Positions 40,252 through 50,800 of a stretch of 64,000 nucleotides of DNA are shown here, piece by piece. The DNA comes from a virus. The position numbers and the translations under genes are program-made. Location: the IMG/VR virus record IMGVR_UViG_3300037189_006220, positions 56,519 through 120,518 of that record, one strand, 5' to 3'. The notes below the pieces were generated by a model. The model worked only from the letters and a program-made list of their open reading frames with translations, did not search any database and was not told where the DNA came from. Position 1 is the first letter of the stretch; every line of letters begins with the position of its first letter.

Positions 40252-40507
40252 CTAAACCTTCCTCATAATCGTCATCTTCGTATTCGTCATATTCGTCTTC
40301 ATCATCCTCTAGGGGACGCATCATCATCGCATCTAGAATCATGTGTGCGAGTATACCATTGGCAGTACGCACAGGAAAACCCACCTTGATAAGTTCTCGG
40401 TGAACTTCATGCATCTCCACCAACATTGTGTGAAGAGGGCTTGTATATTCGTCAGAGTTATTACGCTCTGTTGGTTTTTCTTTTGGTTCTTCTGGGTTTT
40501 CACTCAC
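40244..40507 (-). CDS. Acidic protein before the DNA polymerase, 87 aa
   Basis: A polar N-terminus, a helical middle (LHTMLVEMHEVHRELIKVG) and a very acidic C-terminus (EDDEDEYDEYEDDDYEEG). The GTG start overlaps the TGA of the upstream gene (GTGA). The acidic tail could mimic DNA or bind the polymerase; this is a guess from composition and position. Confidence 0.65.
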   Translation of the reverse strand: MSENPEEPKEKPTERNNSDEYTSPLHTMLVEMHEVHRELIKVGFPVRTANGILAHMILDAMMMRPLEDDEDEYDEYEDDDYEEGLDE

Positions 40508-40974
40508 GGAATGTGCTCAACTCTGTAGACGGAATCAATTCCTGCATCCTGTTTAGACGCATCTTCAAGGACGCGTTGGGCGACCTTTGTCAGGTATCGA
40601 GCACCTCCCTCATCATATTTGTAGAGAGCATCAAGAACCGATTCCGGCTCCTCACTTACTTGTGCCCAATACCTAAACTTCTCGGGAAATACAAGAGGAG
40701 CCTCAAAAGTAGGAGAGCAGTCAGGGCATGGCAGAGCATCTTTATCTAGCTCAGACACAGGCTTTTCACTTAGACCATATCGGTCAACAAGCGAGCAAGC
40801 TCCAGAGTGGTAAACAAGAGATACGCCAACCCGAGAGAGAATGTATGAACCATTCTCTGTACGGTATAGCTCAAACTCAATCCAACGTGAAGAGCCTCGT
40901 CGCCAAGACGAGGATTCACCTAGTAGCTTCCCTTCGAACTGTAAGGTTCGGGAGCCATCCTTTACTTCATACAT
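40504..40974 (-). CDS. Hypothetical protein, 156 aa
   Basis: A beta-rich N-terminal half (SRTLQFEGKLLGESSSW, RWIEFELYRTENGSYILSR) with a Cys/His patch (YHSGACSLVDRYG, ALPCPDC) and a helical C-terminus (RYLTKVAQRVLEDASK). Such proteins are common near actinobacteriophage polymerases but have no assigned role. AAGGA precedes the ATG. It opens the polymerase operon. Confidence 0.65.
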   Translation of the reverse strand: MYEVKDGSRTLQFEGKLLGESSSWRRGSSRWIEFELYRTENGSYILSRVGVSLVYHSGACSLVDRYGLSEKPVSELDKDALPCPDCSPTFEAPLVFPEKFRYWAQVSEEPESVLDALYKYDEGGARYLTKVAQRVLEDASKQDAGIDSVYRVEHIP

Positions 40975-41021
40975 TTTAGTCCTTGTGTCCGTTTTCTAAA
41001 TCATATCAGATACAGAAGACG

Positions 41022-41033
41022 ACTAAGCTTAGT
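41022..41033. repeat. 12-bp perfect palindrome ACTAAGCTTAGT
   Basis: Located in the gap between the replication operon and the 54-aa gene. Its ACTAAGCTTA also forms the core of the 26-bp palindrome at 4994-5019. A shared protein-binding site is possible. Confidence 0.45.
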
Positions 41034-41042
41034 ATTTCTAAC

Positions 41043-41207
41043 TTACTTAGCCACAGCCGAGACAATATCCGAGATATATTGACCACAAGGACCGCAAACA
41101 ATAAGAGGAGAGTTTGCGTCAGAAGCTATGGTAATTGGGATATCTTCATTAATACATTTTTTAGTGTGACATGTAGCAACATAGTCAGCAAAATTAAGTT
41201 CTTCCAT
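41043..41207 (-). CDS. Small Cys4 protein, 54 aa
   Basis: Four cysteines in two groups (ATCHTKKC and VCGPCG) suggest a zinc ribbon, with a helical end. TACAAT lies seven bases before the ATG and there is no binding site, so initiation is probably leaderless, using a promoter within the end of the structural operon. The gene stands alone between the structural and replication regions. Function unknown. Confidence 0.6.
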   Translation of the reverse strand: MEELNFADYVATCHTKKCINEDIPITIASDANSPLIVCGPCGQYISDIVSAVAK

Positions 41208-41214
41208 AATTTTT

Positions 41215-41220
41215 ATTGTA
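41215..41220 (-). promoter_or_regulatory. -10 box of a leaderless-type gene
   Basis: TACAAT on the minus strand, seven bases (AAAAATT) before the ATG at 41207. Confidence 0.45.
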
Positions 41221-41225
41221 TCAGG

Positions 41226-42905
41226 TTACTGTGCAGTTCCAGCTGAGTAGGCACTTGTTGTCATTTGAACAGCATGCCACCCAAAAATGTAAGGTCCTAC
41301 CCACGTAGAAGTATCAAGAACGTGGCGACCATATAGTACAAAGCCGGAGCTGGAAATTGAACCAGCATTTCCGACAAGTGTATATGCTGACGCGGATTGA
41401 CAGTTAACATTTACAACTGGAACTTGACTAAAACGTCCTGCTGGAAAAGTGACTGACACGCTAGCTGCAACCTGACTTCCACCATTAAGGCTTACAAGAC
41501 CAGCAGATTCAGCATATGCAGAATATGGAGAGTAGTTGTGACCAGTCGAGTAGAGCGTACCACCAGTATCAAAAGATACATAGTTAGTATTACTCCATCC
41601 ACCAATACGGAATACATTATCTGTATCTAGTCCCATATTTATGGCATAAATTCCGGGTCTATGGAAACTTATTGAAGCAGCGTTGCTACCATCTCCTCGC
41701 ACAGATAGTGCACCACTATCATTACTTCCAGAGATAGCACCTCCGGTGTTTGTTTTTCCAACAATAAGACCAGTCATTGAGCCACCAGCCAGAGGAAGTT
41801 TAGAACTTAGAGCATCATCAAGACCACTAACTTTAGCAGTAGCAATCGTCGAGACATTTTTCCATACACCATCAGCACCGACATACTGTATAAGGTCGCC
41901 ATCTGTTTTTGTGGCAGTATGCCCAATGCTCACATCGTGAAGCTCGTCTAGCTCGAAACCGTTTTGTGGGCGAACAAAAATCTCACCATTATTGCTATTT
42001 GCACGAGTAACAACGCCTATAAAAACTAGGTGAGCAGGAGCATACGGCTTATTAGTCAAACCATAGATAAGGTTTCCAGAAGTACCTAGCCACACCGGGT
42101 CACCCGCGCTAGCCGTGTGTGTATCAAGACCGGACAGTAGACCTTCAGTAATAACATTTACAAACGCATTAGTAGAACCGCCTGTTTCTAGCAATCCCAT
42201 AGTTTTACTAGAAGTAGCTTCTGTCGCATTTGATGCTTTAGAAACAATCATGTTAGTTCCGTTAGCAGAACTTACATATACAGCTTGCCCCTTGGTAATC
42301 GCTTCACCAAGTTTTACTTGATGCTTAATAGTTTGGGTATATGAAGCAGCGGGGGCTTCGTCAATCCATTGAGTGTTGTAGTCTGTCCCATCTACCTTAG
42401 AAAGAATTTGCCCAGCTGTACCCCCCGGGGGAAGCGATGAATTTGCATTAATTGTTGTAACAACAACTTGACTCAGGGAGTTAAGACCGAGGACATCAAT
42501 CGTGGGTGAAGTCGGAGGAACATACATATCTCCGTCAAGCACAAGATAGCCCGTGCTTCCCGGTTGGAGGACAATATCACCCGGGACAACTGTAGTATCA
42601 CCCACAGTAGACGGTCCAGGTCCACTAGTAAGCGTCAACGTAGAGTCAGAAACTATATTATTGACAATTCCAAGATGCTCGGTATTGATGGCACCACGAC
42701 TAATTTTTTGCCCCGAGACAGTTCGGTCAGCTACTTTATCGCCTGTAACGGAACCATCAGCAAAGTGGTCAGTGACAAGGTAACCAGCTTCAATATTAGG
42801 ATTACTAATATCTTTTTCAGAGTTGCCTTGACGAGAGTCAAGCTCGTTAATTTTATTTGCAATAGAGCGTCCAGCTCTATACCTATTACTCGCCAACTTT
42901 ATCAA
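41226..42905 (-). CDS. Tail fibre / minor tail protein, 559 aa
   Basis: The N-terminus (ANKINELDSRQGNSEKDI, then ADGSVTGDKVADRTVSG) resembles attachment segments of baseplate fibres. The middle repeats the fibre module (ATKTDGDLIQYVGADGVWKN) and the C-terminus has SVTFPAGRFSQVPVVNV and VLYGRHVLDTSTWVGPYIFG, typical of terminal fibre domains of the H-type. It starts at a TTG at 42905 and overlaps the end of the baseplate gene by 20 bases. It is the last gene of the structural operon. Confidence 0.72.
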   Translation of the reverse strand: MIKLASNRYRAGRSIANKINELDSRQGNSEKDISNPNIEAGYLVTDHFADGSVTGDKVADRTVSGQKISRGAINTEHLGIVNNIVSDSTLTLTSGPGPSTVGDTTVVPGDIVLQPGSTGYLVLDGDMYVPPTSPTIDVLGLNSLSQVVVTTINANSSLPPGGTAGQILSKVDGTDYNTQWIDEAPAASYTQTIKHQVKLGEAITKGQAVYVSSANGTNMIVSKASNATEATSSKTMGLLETGGSTNAFVNVITEGLLSGLDTHTASAGDPVWLGTSGNLIYGLTNKPYAPAHLVFIGVVTRANSNNGEIFVRPQNGFELDELHDVSIGHTATKTDGDLIQYVGADGVWKNVSTIATAKVSGLDDALSSKLPLAGGSMTGLIVGKTNTGGAISGSNDSGALSVRGDGSNAASISFHRPGIYAINMGLDTDNVFRIGGWSNTNYVSFDTGGTLYSTGHNYSPYSAYAESAGLVSLNGGSQVAASVSVTFPAGRFSQVPVVNVNCQSASAYTLVGNAGSISSSGFVLYGRHVLDTSTWVGPYIFGWHAVQMTTSAYSAGTAQ

Positions 42906-45900
42906 TCGCCCATTCTGGAAGTAGCGTCAGCTGAACTGACTCAGGGAAAGTAGTACCATCTGGAACTGTAACTGAGTACGAATCAATTTTACGCACAATA
43001 ACATCTGGTCGAGTTTCATACCCGGCGGAAAGACGCTCAGATACAAAGTAATCTTGGACGATAATACTGCACCAATCACCCGGGGCATATGTTCCAACAA
43101 AAGGATTAAGAGAGCCATTTACTGTCATGCTCATCTTGATATCTGGGGGAGATGCCTCAACCATATACTTTTTTGCATATGCATAGAGAGTGGTCTTGTC
43201 ATTAATCTTACTTACCTTTTGGTCAGCATCAAGAATGGGCCATCGTCTCCCATCTCCGCCAGACCCCTTGAGCAAGTCATTAGCTGAGTAGACTGAGATG
43301 TTAGGTCCAATATTTGCCCCACCAGAAATCTCTCCCGTAGTAAAGAATCGAGTAGCGGATGTCTCAGCAGTTTCATTCATACTCATAGTGATGATATTTC
43401 CGGGATACTCAAATACAGTCTTATCAGCACCGAATCTACTCAGTGGTGACACCTCTCCTGTAGGAGGGGTCCCGGGAACATCATTAGCAATTAGAACAAA
43501 AGTCTTTATGAACTTGTTTGTATCAGCATCATAAGAACAGTCGATTCGGTAAGTAAATCCAGTAATACCATCCGAGTATGAGTCTAGAACTTCACCAACT
43601 GTTTTAAGTTCAGACCCGCGAACTGTAGTTGGAATAACATTTACACCAGAATACTCAGCGGTAGAAAATTTAATTCCAATATCTGAGTTACTAGGGAATG
43701 GACCAAATGAACTAACAATAGCTCGTGGAGTTGTCTTAGCATGACCATATCCCGGGGTGCCGACCACATCAATTGTACGTTGCCTTGTCAGAGTCAGTGA
43801 AGATGTGCCAGATGTAACTGCAATACCCGGGCTATTGTATGTGATAGTTACAGTAGTCGAGGTATAGGTTACGGAGGCGATTGTAAATGTGCCCAAGAAG
43901 CGGTCTGTATTGTCTCCAGAAATAGAGAATGTGCCACCAATTGTAATACCAGTTCCTACAGTGTAGTTATCTGTATTTATAGGAAGAACCACGGTACATG
44001 TAGAAGTAGTTGCTGTGGCTAATGTAATACTACGAGTTGCATATTTACTAAAGCGAACTGAATTAGCAGATACATCGTGGCTAGTAATCGTATATGTACC
44101 AGAAAAAGTAGACCGCTCGACAGCAAACCCAGATTGACCAGCAGTATCCTCATTTAAGTTTGTAGATAGTCCAGAAATGACTAGAGGATATTGGAATGAG
44201 TTAGTCGATACTCCAGTAATGATGGCATTAGAAGTATTAAATACACTCGGTTTTTTAACGTGACCATCTACCGTAACTTGGGACACAGCACTTGGTACAG
44301 TTTGAGAAAAAGTGAATGTATCTGCCGACACCTTGGTAATAGTCCATGTCGGATTAGCGTCAGTATTGTTGTGGATACTGTCGGTCTTAACAGTTGGCTC
44401 AACATCAGTAGTAGTAGCTGAAGTATTAAGAATAGAAGTACCAAACGGTAGACCAGCCACCAAACGCGTAACTACTCCACCAGTAATTGTGGTCAAAGAT
44501 GTTACTGCTCCTGTGTACGCATATGTGTAGGTTCTAGTACCATTAGAGTTTGCTGTAGCTGATGCCACTACAAAAGTGCCATCAAATCTAGAGTTACCCG
44601 TGGCAACAAGAATTGTATCACCAGCAGATAAGACAATGCCAGTAGTAATAATGGTGCATATTTTTGCTGTGGCAGAAACTTGAGCTACTGCACCACGAGT
44701 AAGTACATCATTTCGAACTGCTGTAACTGTTCCAGTTGTTGTAGTTGATGCCTCGGCAGTTCCACTAAGAAGATATGTAATCTTGACAACATTAGTATCT
44801 GTGCCAGAAATAGACACAACTGTATTCTCTACGCTCTCAATTTTTACAGAAGAAGTATTGTAGCGAGAGCCAACGCCAGCAACAACAATATAGTCGCCAA
44901 CAGCGTAGTTATGAAAATCTTCTAGAGTAAGTTCACATAGAGTAGCACTCGAGTATCGAATAAGAACATTACTTGTTTTTGTATAGCTAAAAGATTTTCG
45001 ATATGGAGTCCCGCCTACGGCGGGAATTGCGCTTACTCGGTATCGTCCAGAAAATATACTATCTGCCTTGGCTCGTGTAGTTGAATATACTCCATTAAGG
45101 ATGACAGACGATGGAGTCACCTCTGCAACATCAGAACCTTTAGACTCATAGGTAATAGTATTTGCCGAATAATCTACCCCGCTAAGGGTAAACCAATCAT
45201 CCGTACCCGAGGGGCTATCAATTCGAGTATTGCCGGTATAGCGGACTCGAATAGTATCTCCAACGGCATAGGGCGGAGTGGCGTTTAGAGTGATGGTAAC
45301 CGAGTTACCAGAGGCAGAATACTTTTTAATATCTGCATAGATAATGTCAACATTTCTAGGCAATTCATCATTTACTGATGGCTTATTGTATGAAACTGTA
45401 GTTGCTGTTACAGACGAAATTGTATAAATACCATTAAAAATACTTGTCTTCGATTTAGCAACGCCACTCGAAGGAATTGTTCCTGTATTTGCAGTAGAAA
45501 GAGCGTCTTTAAGTTTATTGAGCGCTGCAAGTTTTGCTTTTACAGTTGGGTCATTTGAGACAACTTTTACTTTACGATTTTTTGCTGAAGTAACAGCGTT
45601 GTTATATGCAGTATTAGCATTTACAATTGCTTGACTTGTCGTGGCTTTAAAGCCAATTGTTTGATTAGTAGTCTCGGTAATTTGATGGGTTCCATCATAC
45701 ATAACATCACCCGTGCCGGAGATAGTTATTTCATCATTAACTGAAAAGTTATGTGGAAAATCGAATGTAACTGTGGCAACTCCATCAACTAGAGTATGGG
45801 AAATAACTTTACGACTATCTTTCAAGTTTGAGACAGTGATTTGGTCATTTACCCGACAATTATTTGCCCCAATAGTTAAAGTAGCAACACCATCAGTAAG

Positions 45901-47826
45901 TTTGGCACTAGTAACATAAAAAATATCTGAGCCAGCATCTACATTGACCACACTTCCGGCTACAAGATTATGCTCCACCTTTGTGGTTACGGTAGCTACA
46001 TTTCCAATCATTGTTTTTGAGTCAATGCTATAAACATCTTGTAAATCAGAAATAGAGACAGTATCGCCTTTATTTAAATTGTGAGTAACCTTAGTTGTCA
46101 GCGTGACATCTTTTGTTGACCCCGTGCCCGTAATAGTTTTACTAATCAAGCTGAAGTTATCTTGTAGACCATACACAGAAATGACATCACCAACAGCCAT
46201 TTGGTGCTCGTCTTCTGTTGTAACCGTAGCAGTTTGCTTACCAGCATCCCAGTACTTATTAGTGATGGGGTGCTCTAAGTCAACATTAGTAAGAGTGACT
46301 GTCGAAGTCCCATCTACAACAGTTCCATAAGGTACCGCAGTAGTGATTTCTCCTACGCTTCCATTGAGAGAAGCACTTACCGTTTCGTATGCCGTACCAC
46401 CGATAGTCGCAATTGGTTGTGTAAATGGGATGTATGGAAGTGCCCCCTTATTGTCAATCTTGTATTGGATAGTCTTCTCAGAATCATTTACAGCGGTAAT
46501 TACGTATGTCCCATTAAAGGAAGACGCAAAACCGCCGAGGTAAAACTCGCATGACACATCAATATGTTGACCGATAGTAAACTTAGATAAAGTATTTACT
46601 CGATAAATAGTGGCAATCCCGCGGGAAGCTGAGACACCATTAATATCTGCTGTCTTGATAGCTACAGCCGTGGACGGAATAACTCCTCCACCATAAGGTC
46701 CTGCATAGACAAAAGTGTAATCATCAACAACATCAGTGACCTGATGTTCTCCATTAAAAATAGTAGTAGAAGTCTCATCAACATCAGCAATCTCAACAGA
46801 CTGACCCACCGCCAGCCCGTGGGCCTCAACGGTATTAATAATTACATTTCCGTACTGATTAGCCTCTTTATTTGCTACCTCAAACTGGTACCGTAGACCC
46901 GGTTCAATTTCTGAGTTAGGGAATTTAACGCCGTTAAAGTCTGTAGACATCGCTTCAATGATGTTACGAACATAGTCATATGTATCAGTGCGAATAACAA
47001 TACTAGCCAGCTGATAAATTCCTTGCGGAAGTTGTCGTACAACGGTGCCATCGTAGATGTCTACAAACCCCTCCGTATCTGCTCCCGGCAGGGTGTATGT
47101 GAACTGGTCAGATAGTGCACCAATGACAGCCGTAATTTTATACGTTCCGTTATACGAAGTATCGTCAGTAATATCTACGGTTACCGAGTCACCAACATGG
47201 AATCCGTGAGGAGTGCTAGTGGTAATTGTTACTGTGTTATCTGCCCGTTTAATGGCACTAACCGAGGCACGGCTTTTTGCTTCTTCAAGATAAAACTCAT
47301 TTACTGTAGAAAGCTGACCAGTAGATACTTTGTAGTATCCGTTATAGCTGAAGTTTGAAATTTCATTAAACTCAATTTTTACAGTAGAACCACCCTTAAG
47401 GGGGGTAGGTATTCCTGTAGAAAAAACAACATGAGCAAGGTCACCGATAACCTCAACTGTAGCCGTGTAGCCCTGAGCAAGAGTTTTCCAAATCTTACGG
47501 TGATGCAAATAGCTAGTAAACTCCGAAGCAGAAACCTTAAGTACACGCTCAACAACACTGTACTCGCGCGACCAAATAAGTCCACCCCACACACAGACAC
47601 CGTCACGAAGAACGTACAAAGCTGTATTGCCCGGGACGGTGTTTTTATATGCACTGAGGTACTGAGTGTCAATGATTACAGGAATCTCACCGGAGAATGA
47701 GCCAGCAGCTTTGAGGGCACGACCATATGAAACTCCTCGGAATGGAATTTCAGCAAGAATTTCATTAGAAAGTAAGTCAACGGTATAGTACCTGTATACA
47801 GGTGAGTGATTTAGTGGGTCGCTCAT
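42886..47826 (-). CDS. Giant baseplate/minor tail protein, 1646 aa
   Basis: The first 130 residues (YYTVDLLSNEILAEIPFRG, RALKAAGSFSGEIPVII, VWGGLIWSREYS) and the last 250 (RFFTTGEISGGANIG, GDWCSIIVQDYFVS, ESVQLTLLPEWAIDK) form the known actinobacteriophage baseplate protein. Between them lie more than a dozen copies of a beta module of the form HGFxVGDxVxV...YNGTYxITxV, which makes it about 2-3 times the usual length. The same module occurs in five other virion genes. No peptidase motif seen. Confidence 0.82.
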   Translation of the reverse strand: MSDPLNHSPVYRYYTVDLLSNEILAEIPFRGVSYGRALKAAGSFSGEIPVIIDTQYLSAYKNTVPGNTALYVLRDGVCVWGGLIWSREYSVVERVLKVSASEFTSYLHHRKIWKTLAQGYTATVEVIGDLAHVVFSTGIPTPLKGGSTVKIEFNEISNFSYNGYYKVSTGQLSTVNEFYLEEAKSRASVSAIKRADNTVTITTSTPHGFHVGDSVTVDITDDTSYNGTYKITAVIGALSDQFTYTLPGADTEGFVDIYDGTVVRQLPQGIYQLASIVIRTDTYDYVRNIIEAMSTDFNGVKFPNSEIEPGLRYQFEVANKEANQYGNVIINTVEAHGLAVGQSVEIADVDETSTTIFNGEHQVTDVVDDYTFVYAGPYGGGVIPSTAVAIKTADINGVSASRGIATIYRVNTLSKFTIGQHIDVSCEFYLGGFASSFNGTYVITAVNDSEKTIQYKIDNKGALPYIPFTQPIATIGGTAYETVSASLNGSVGEITTAVPYGTVVDGTSTVTLTNVDLEHPITNKYWDAGKQTATVTTEDEHQMAVGDVISVYGLQDNFSLISKTITGTGSTKDVTLTTKVTHNLNKGDTVSISDLQDVYSIDSKTMIGNVATVTTKVEHNLVAGSVVNVDAGSDIFYVTSAKLTDGVATLTIGANNCRVNDQITVSNLKDSRKVISHTLVDGVATVTFDFPHNFSVNDEITISGTGDVMYDGTHQITETTNQTIGFKATTSQAIVNANTAYNNAVTSAKNRKVKVVSNDPTVKAKLAALNKLKDALSTANTGTIPSSGVAKSKTSIFNGIYTISSVTATTVSYNKPSVNDELPRNVDIIYADIKKYSASGNSVTITLNATPPYAVGDTIRVRYTGNTRIDSPSGTDDWFTLSGVDYSANTITYESKGSDVAEVTPSSVILNGVYSTTRAKADSIFSGRYRVSAIPAVGGTPYRKSFSYTKTSNVLIRYSSATLCELTLEDFHNYAVGDYIVVAGVGSRYNTSSVKIESVENTVVSISGTDTNVVKITYLLSGTAEASTTTTGTVTAVRNDVLTRGAVAQVSATAKICTIITTGIVLSAGDTILVATGNSRFDGTFVVASATANSNGTRTYTYAYTGAVTSLTTITGGVVTRLVAGLPFGTSILNTSATTTDVEPTVKTDSIHNNTDANPTWTITKVSADTFTFSQTVPSAVSQVTVDGHVKKPSVFNTSNAIITGVSTNSFQYPLVISGLSTNLNEDTAGQSGFAVERSTFSGTYTITSHDVSANSVRFSKYATRSITLATATTSTCTVVLPINTDNYTVGTGITIGGTFSISGDNTDRFLGTFTIASVTYTSTTVTITYNSPGIAVTSGTSSLTLTRQRTIDVVGTPGYGHAKTTPRAIVSSFGPFPSNSDIGIKFSTAEYSGVNVIPTTVRGSELKTVGEVLDSYSDGITGFTYRIDCSYDADTNKFIKTFVLIANDVPGTPPTGEVSPLSRFGADKTVFEYPGNIITMSMNETAETSATRFFTTGEISGGANIGPNISVYSANDLLKGSGGDGRRWPILDADQKVSKINDKTTLYAYAKKYMVEASPPDIKMSMTVNGSLNPFVGTYAPGDWCSIIVQDYFVSERLSAGYETRPDVIVRKIDSYSVTVPDGTTFPESVQLTLLPEWAIDKVGE

Positions 47827-47870
47827 AATTCCGTCTAACTGTCTAGGATGTCTTTACATCCATTCTAGCA

Positions 47871-50800
47871 CTATCCAATCCAGCCAGAGCGATAATTAAC
47901 ACTTAGAGTAGAAGTTGTTGTGGTCTTTGTGGCTGCTCCATATGGAGTGCCAATTGATATTCCACCACTAGAAGTAATGGTTCCACCAATCAAGGATGCT
48001 ACCGAACCTACATTAGTTGGAGTTCCTGAATTGGTATAGGTGATGAGAGTTCCAGAGTAGGTAGTTCCAGACACAATAATTGACGTATTAGATGTCACCG
48101 CAACAATAGTTGCTCCCGAGGCATTGAACCTTGAGCTACCAGTATTAGCTACCGTAACACTTTGACCAACCAAGAAGTCAGAGTTTGTAGCAACAAGAAC
48201 AGAGCATGTAGTTGATGTAGCAGTTCCGCCATAGGTAGCTGCAATAGGTCCTACAGAAGCAGTAGTTACAGCTGGAGTCACCGTAGCATTAGTTGCACTC
48301 GCTGTCCGAGTCTGCGTAGATGCGGGGGTACTATTTACATAGGTTAGATAGGTTGTCCCACTAGAAGTACTGACCCCTGTCAAAACTTTTACGGAACCAT
48401 TATATTGAGCACCCACAAGATTAGCTACAGTAATAGCGTCTCCAACATTGTAGTTTGTTGTTGCAGCCACTTCTAGCGTACAAATAGACGATGTAGATGT
48501 TTGGTACAAAACACTATTAGACTTTGCAACAGTATAAGTTAGAGTATTGTAGCTATTTACAGGGACGGTAACATTATATGTTCCTGTGAATAGAGTGCTA
48601 TTAGTCTTATTAACAACAACTCCAGACGCATATGTACTGCCTAAGTCAGCAGAGGCAAGAGTTCCCGTACTAGAATATGTAAATGTTCTTGTTGTTGGAG
48701 TAGAAATAATTGGCACATTTACAGCATTAAACGCGGTGTTACTAGTGTTTGTGGCTATCCCTGACGCTGTAGCACTTGCAAATGTAGTACTCGGAATGGT
48801 GTAAGTAAGTGCATACATGCCAGTACCACTAGTAAGAGTTTTTGTGCCATTAAAAATATTCTTATTTGTGAGGTTTACAAGACTACCACTGCCAGTGGGA
48901 ATAGACGCGGATGCTACCGTACCAGATGAAGTAGTTGTATATGTAAATACATTACTCGATAGAACGGTAATCACATTTCCACTTGGAGCATTAGAGTCAG
49001 TAAGAGCGGTATTTGTCAGGTTGGAAATAGTTCCAGAGGGAACAGCGGTATCTGCCACAGTAGCAATTCCAGATGGAGATGTAAATGAGAATCTATCTGA
49101 CGCAGTTGCGGTAATTGAGTATGTACCAGATAGCGCAGTATTCGTCACATTAGTGACTGTAGTATTAGCAATACTCTGTGTTGAGTATGAAAGTGGCGAG
49201 CTTGCTCCTGTACTAGGAAGTGATAGGTCAGCAGTATCATTACCGGAAGTGTCTGTAGCAAGGTTTCTAGACTTTACATAAAACAGGTACGATAACCCTG
49301 AATCAAGATTATCCATCACATATGATGTTCCAACTAATGTGCTTATGACCAGAGTTTTTGTGGCTCCACCATCAGTTGACATATACAACTTATAACCAGT
49401 CACCGTAGAAGTAGAAGCTGTCCAACTAATACTAAGTCTTCCAATAGTTGCGCTACTAGCAACCACTACAACATTTGTTGGCGGAATTGGTAGCCCAGTT
49501 GTATTTGCACTAGCAATATTTGACGGCGCACCCGGAACACCTACAACATCAGAAACAGCGTTTCTAGCACGAACAACAAATGAATATGTTGTATTAGCAG
49601 AAAGCCCTGTAACCGTATATGTTGTTCCTGTACCAGTAGTAGAAGCTACCGGAGCACCAGACGTAGTGTAGATAGAGTATCCAGTAATAGTTCCGTTTGT
49701 TACTACAGGAGCGGTCCAGCTTAAATCAATAGCACCAAATGTAGTCACATTAGTATCCGCAGTTAGACCAGTAGGTGCCTCTGGAGGACCAGCTGTAGTT
49801 GCAGTAACTGCGGTACTTTGAGGAGAATACTGCACTGGAGATTGGCTATCTCCAAATGCATTTCGAGCAACCACAACAATGTTGTACGCCACTGGATATG
49901 CAAGACTAGAAAGCGTTACTACAGTACCTGACGCAGTACCAAGTTGAGTAAGCGCACCAGTTACTGTATTTTTACTATAGATAATATATCCAGTAATACC
50001 ACCGGCTGTGACAGATGGCGCACTCCATGAGGCAATAAGAGAACCAAACTGAGTGGTACTTACTGAAACAGACAAAGAACCGGGAGCACTCGGAATACCC
50101 GGTGCCATAACGGAGGTAGTGGAAGAAGATGCACTACTTGTAAGACCGTATGAGTTTGTAGCTTTTACATAGAACTGGTATGAAGTTCCAGCAGTAAGAG
50201 AGTTGACAGCATAGTTAGTACCAGTTGTAGTTCCTACAACCGAGTTATCACTAGCTTTATATATCGTATATGAAGTCAGAATACCATTAAGTGACGCTGG
50301 AGCAGTCCATGAAAGGTTGATTACACCTTGCGTATTAGTACTAGCAGATGCTGTAACAGATTGCGGGCTAGTGGGAGCAAGACCACCAGCAATAGCATTT
50401 GTGGGCCAAGAAGAAGGTTGCGGGCTAGTACCGTAGTCATTGCTAGCAGTAACAAAAAAGTTATACTGCACACCCGGAGTAAGCCCAGTAATAGCAACTC
50501 CGGTAATGGATGAAGAGTATGTATCATACGGTAAAGCTCCCCCATCACCGCTAGTATCTTCCATATATAGGGTGTAGCTAGTTACACCGTTAGGATATGT
50601 TGGAGGATTCCATGAGACATCAATCTCCCCCGCCGCGGTCATATTTGGAGTAGCACTGACGGATGTAGGAAGAGATGGGTATGGGTATGAGTAAACAGCG
50701 GAACTTGTTGCAGAACCAGCAGAGCTAGTAGCTGTTACTGTAAACCAATACCCTTGAGTGGGTGTCGCAGAAAAAGATGCTGACCTAGTGCTAAAGTCCA

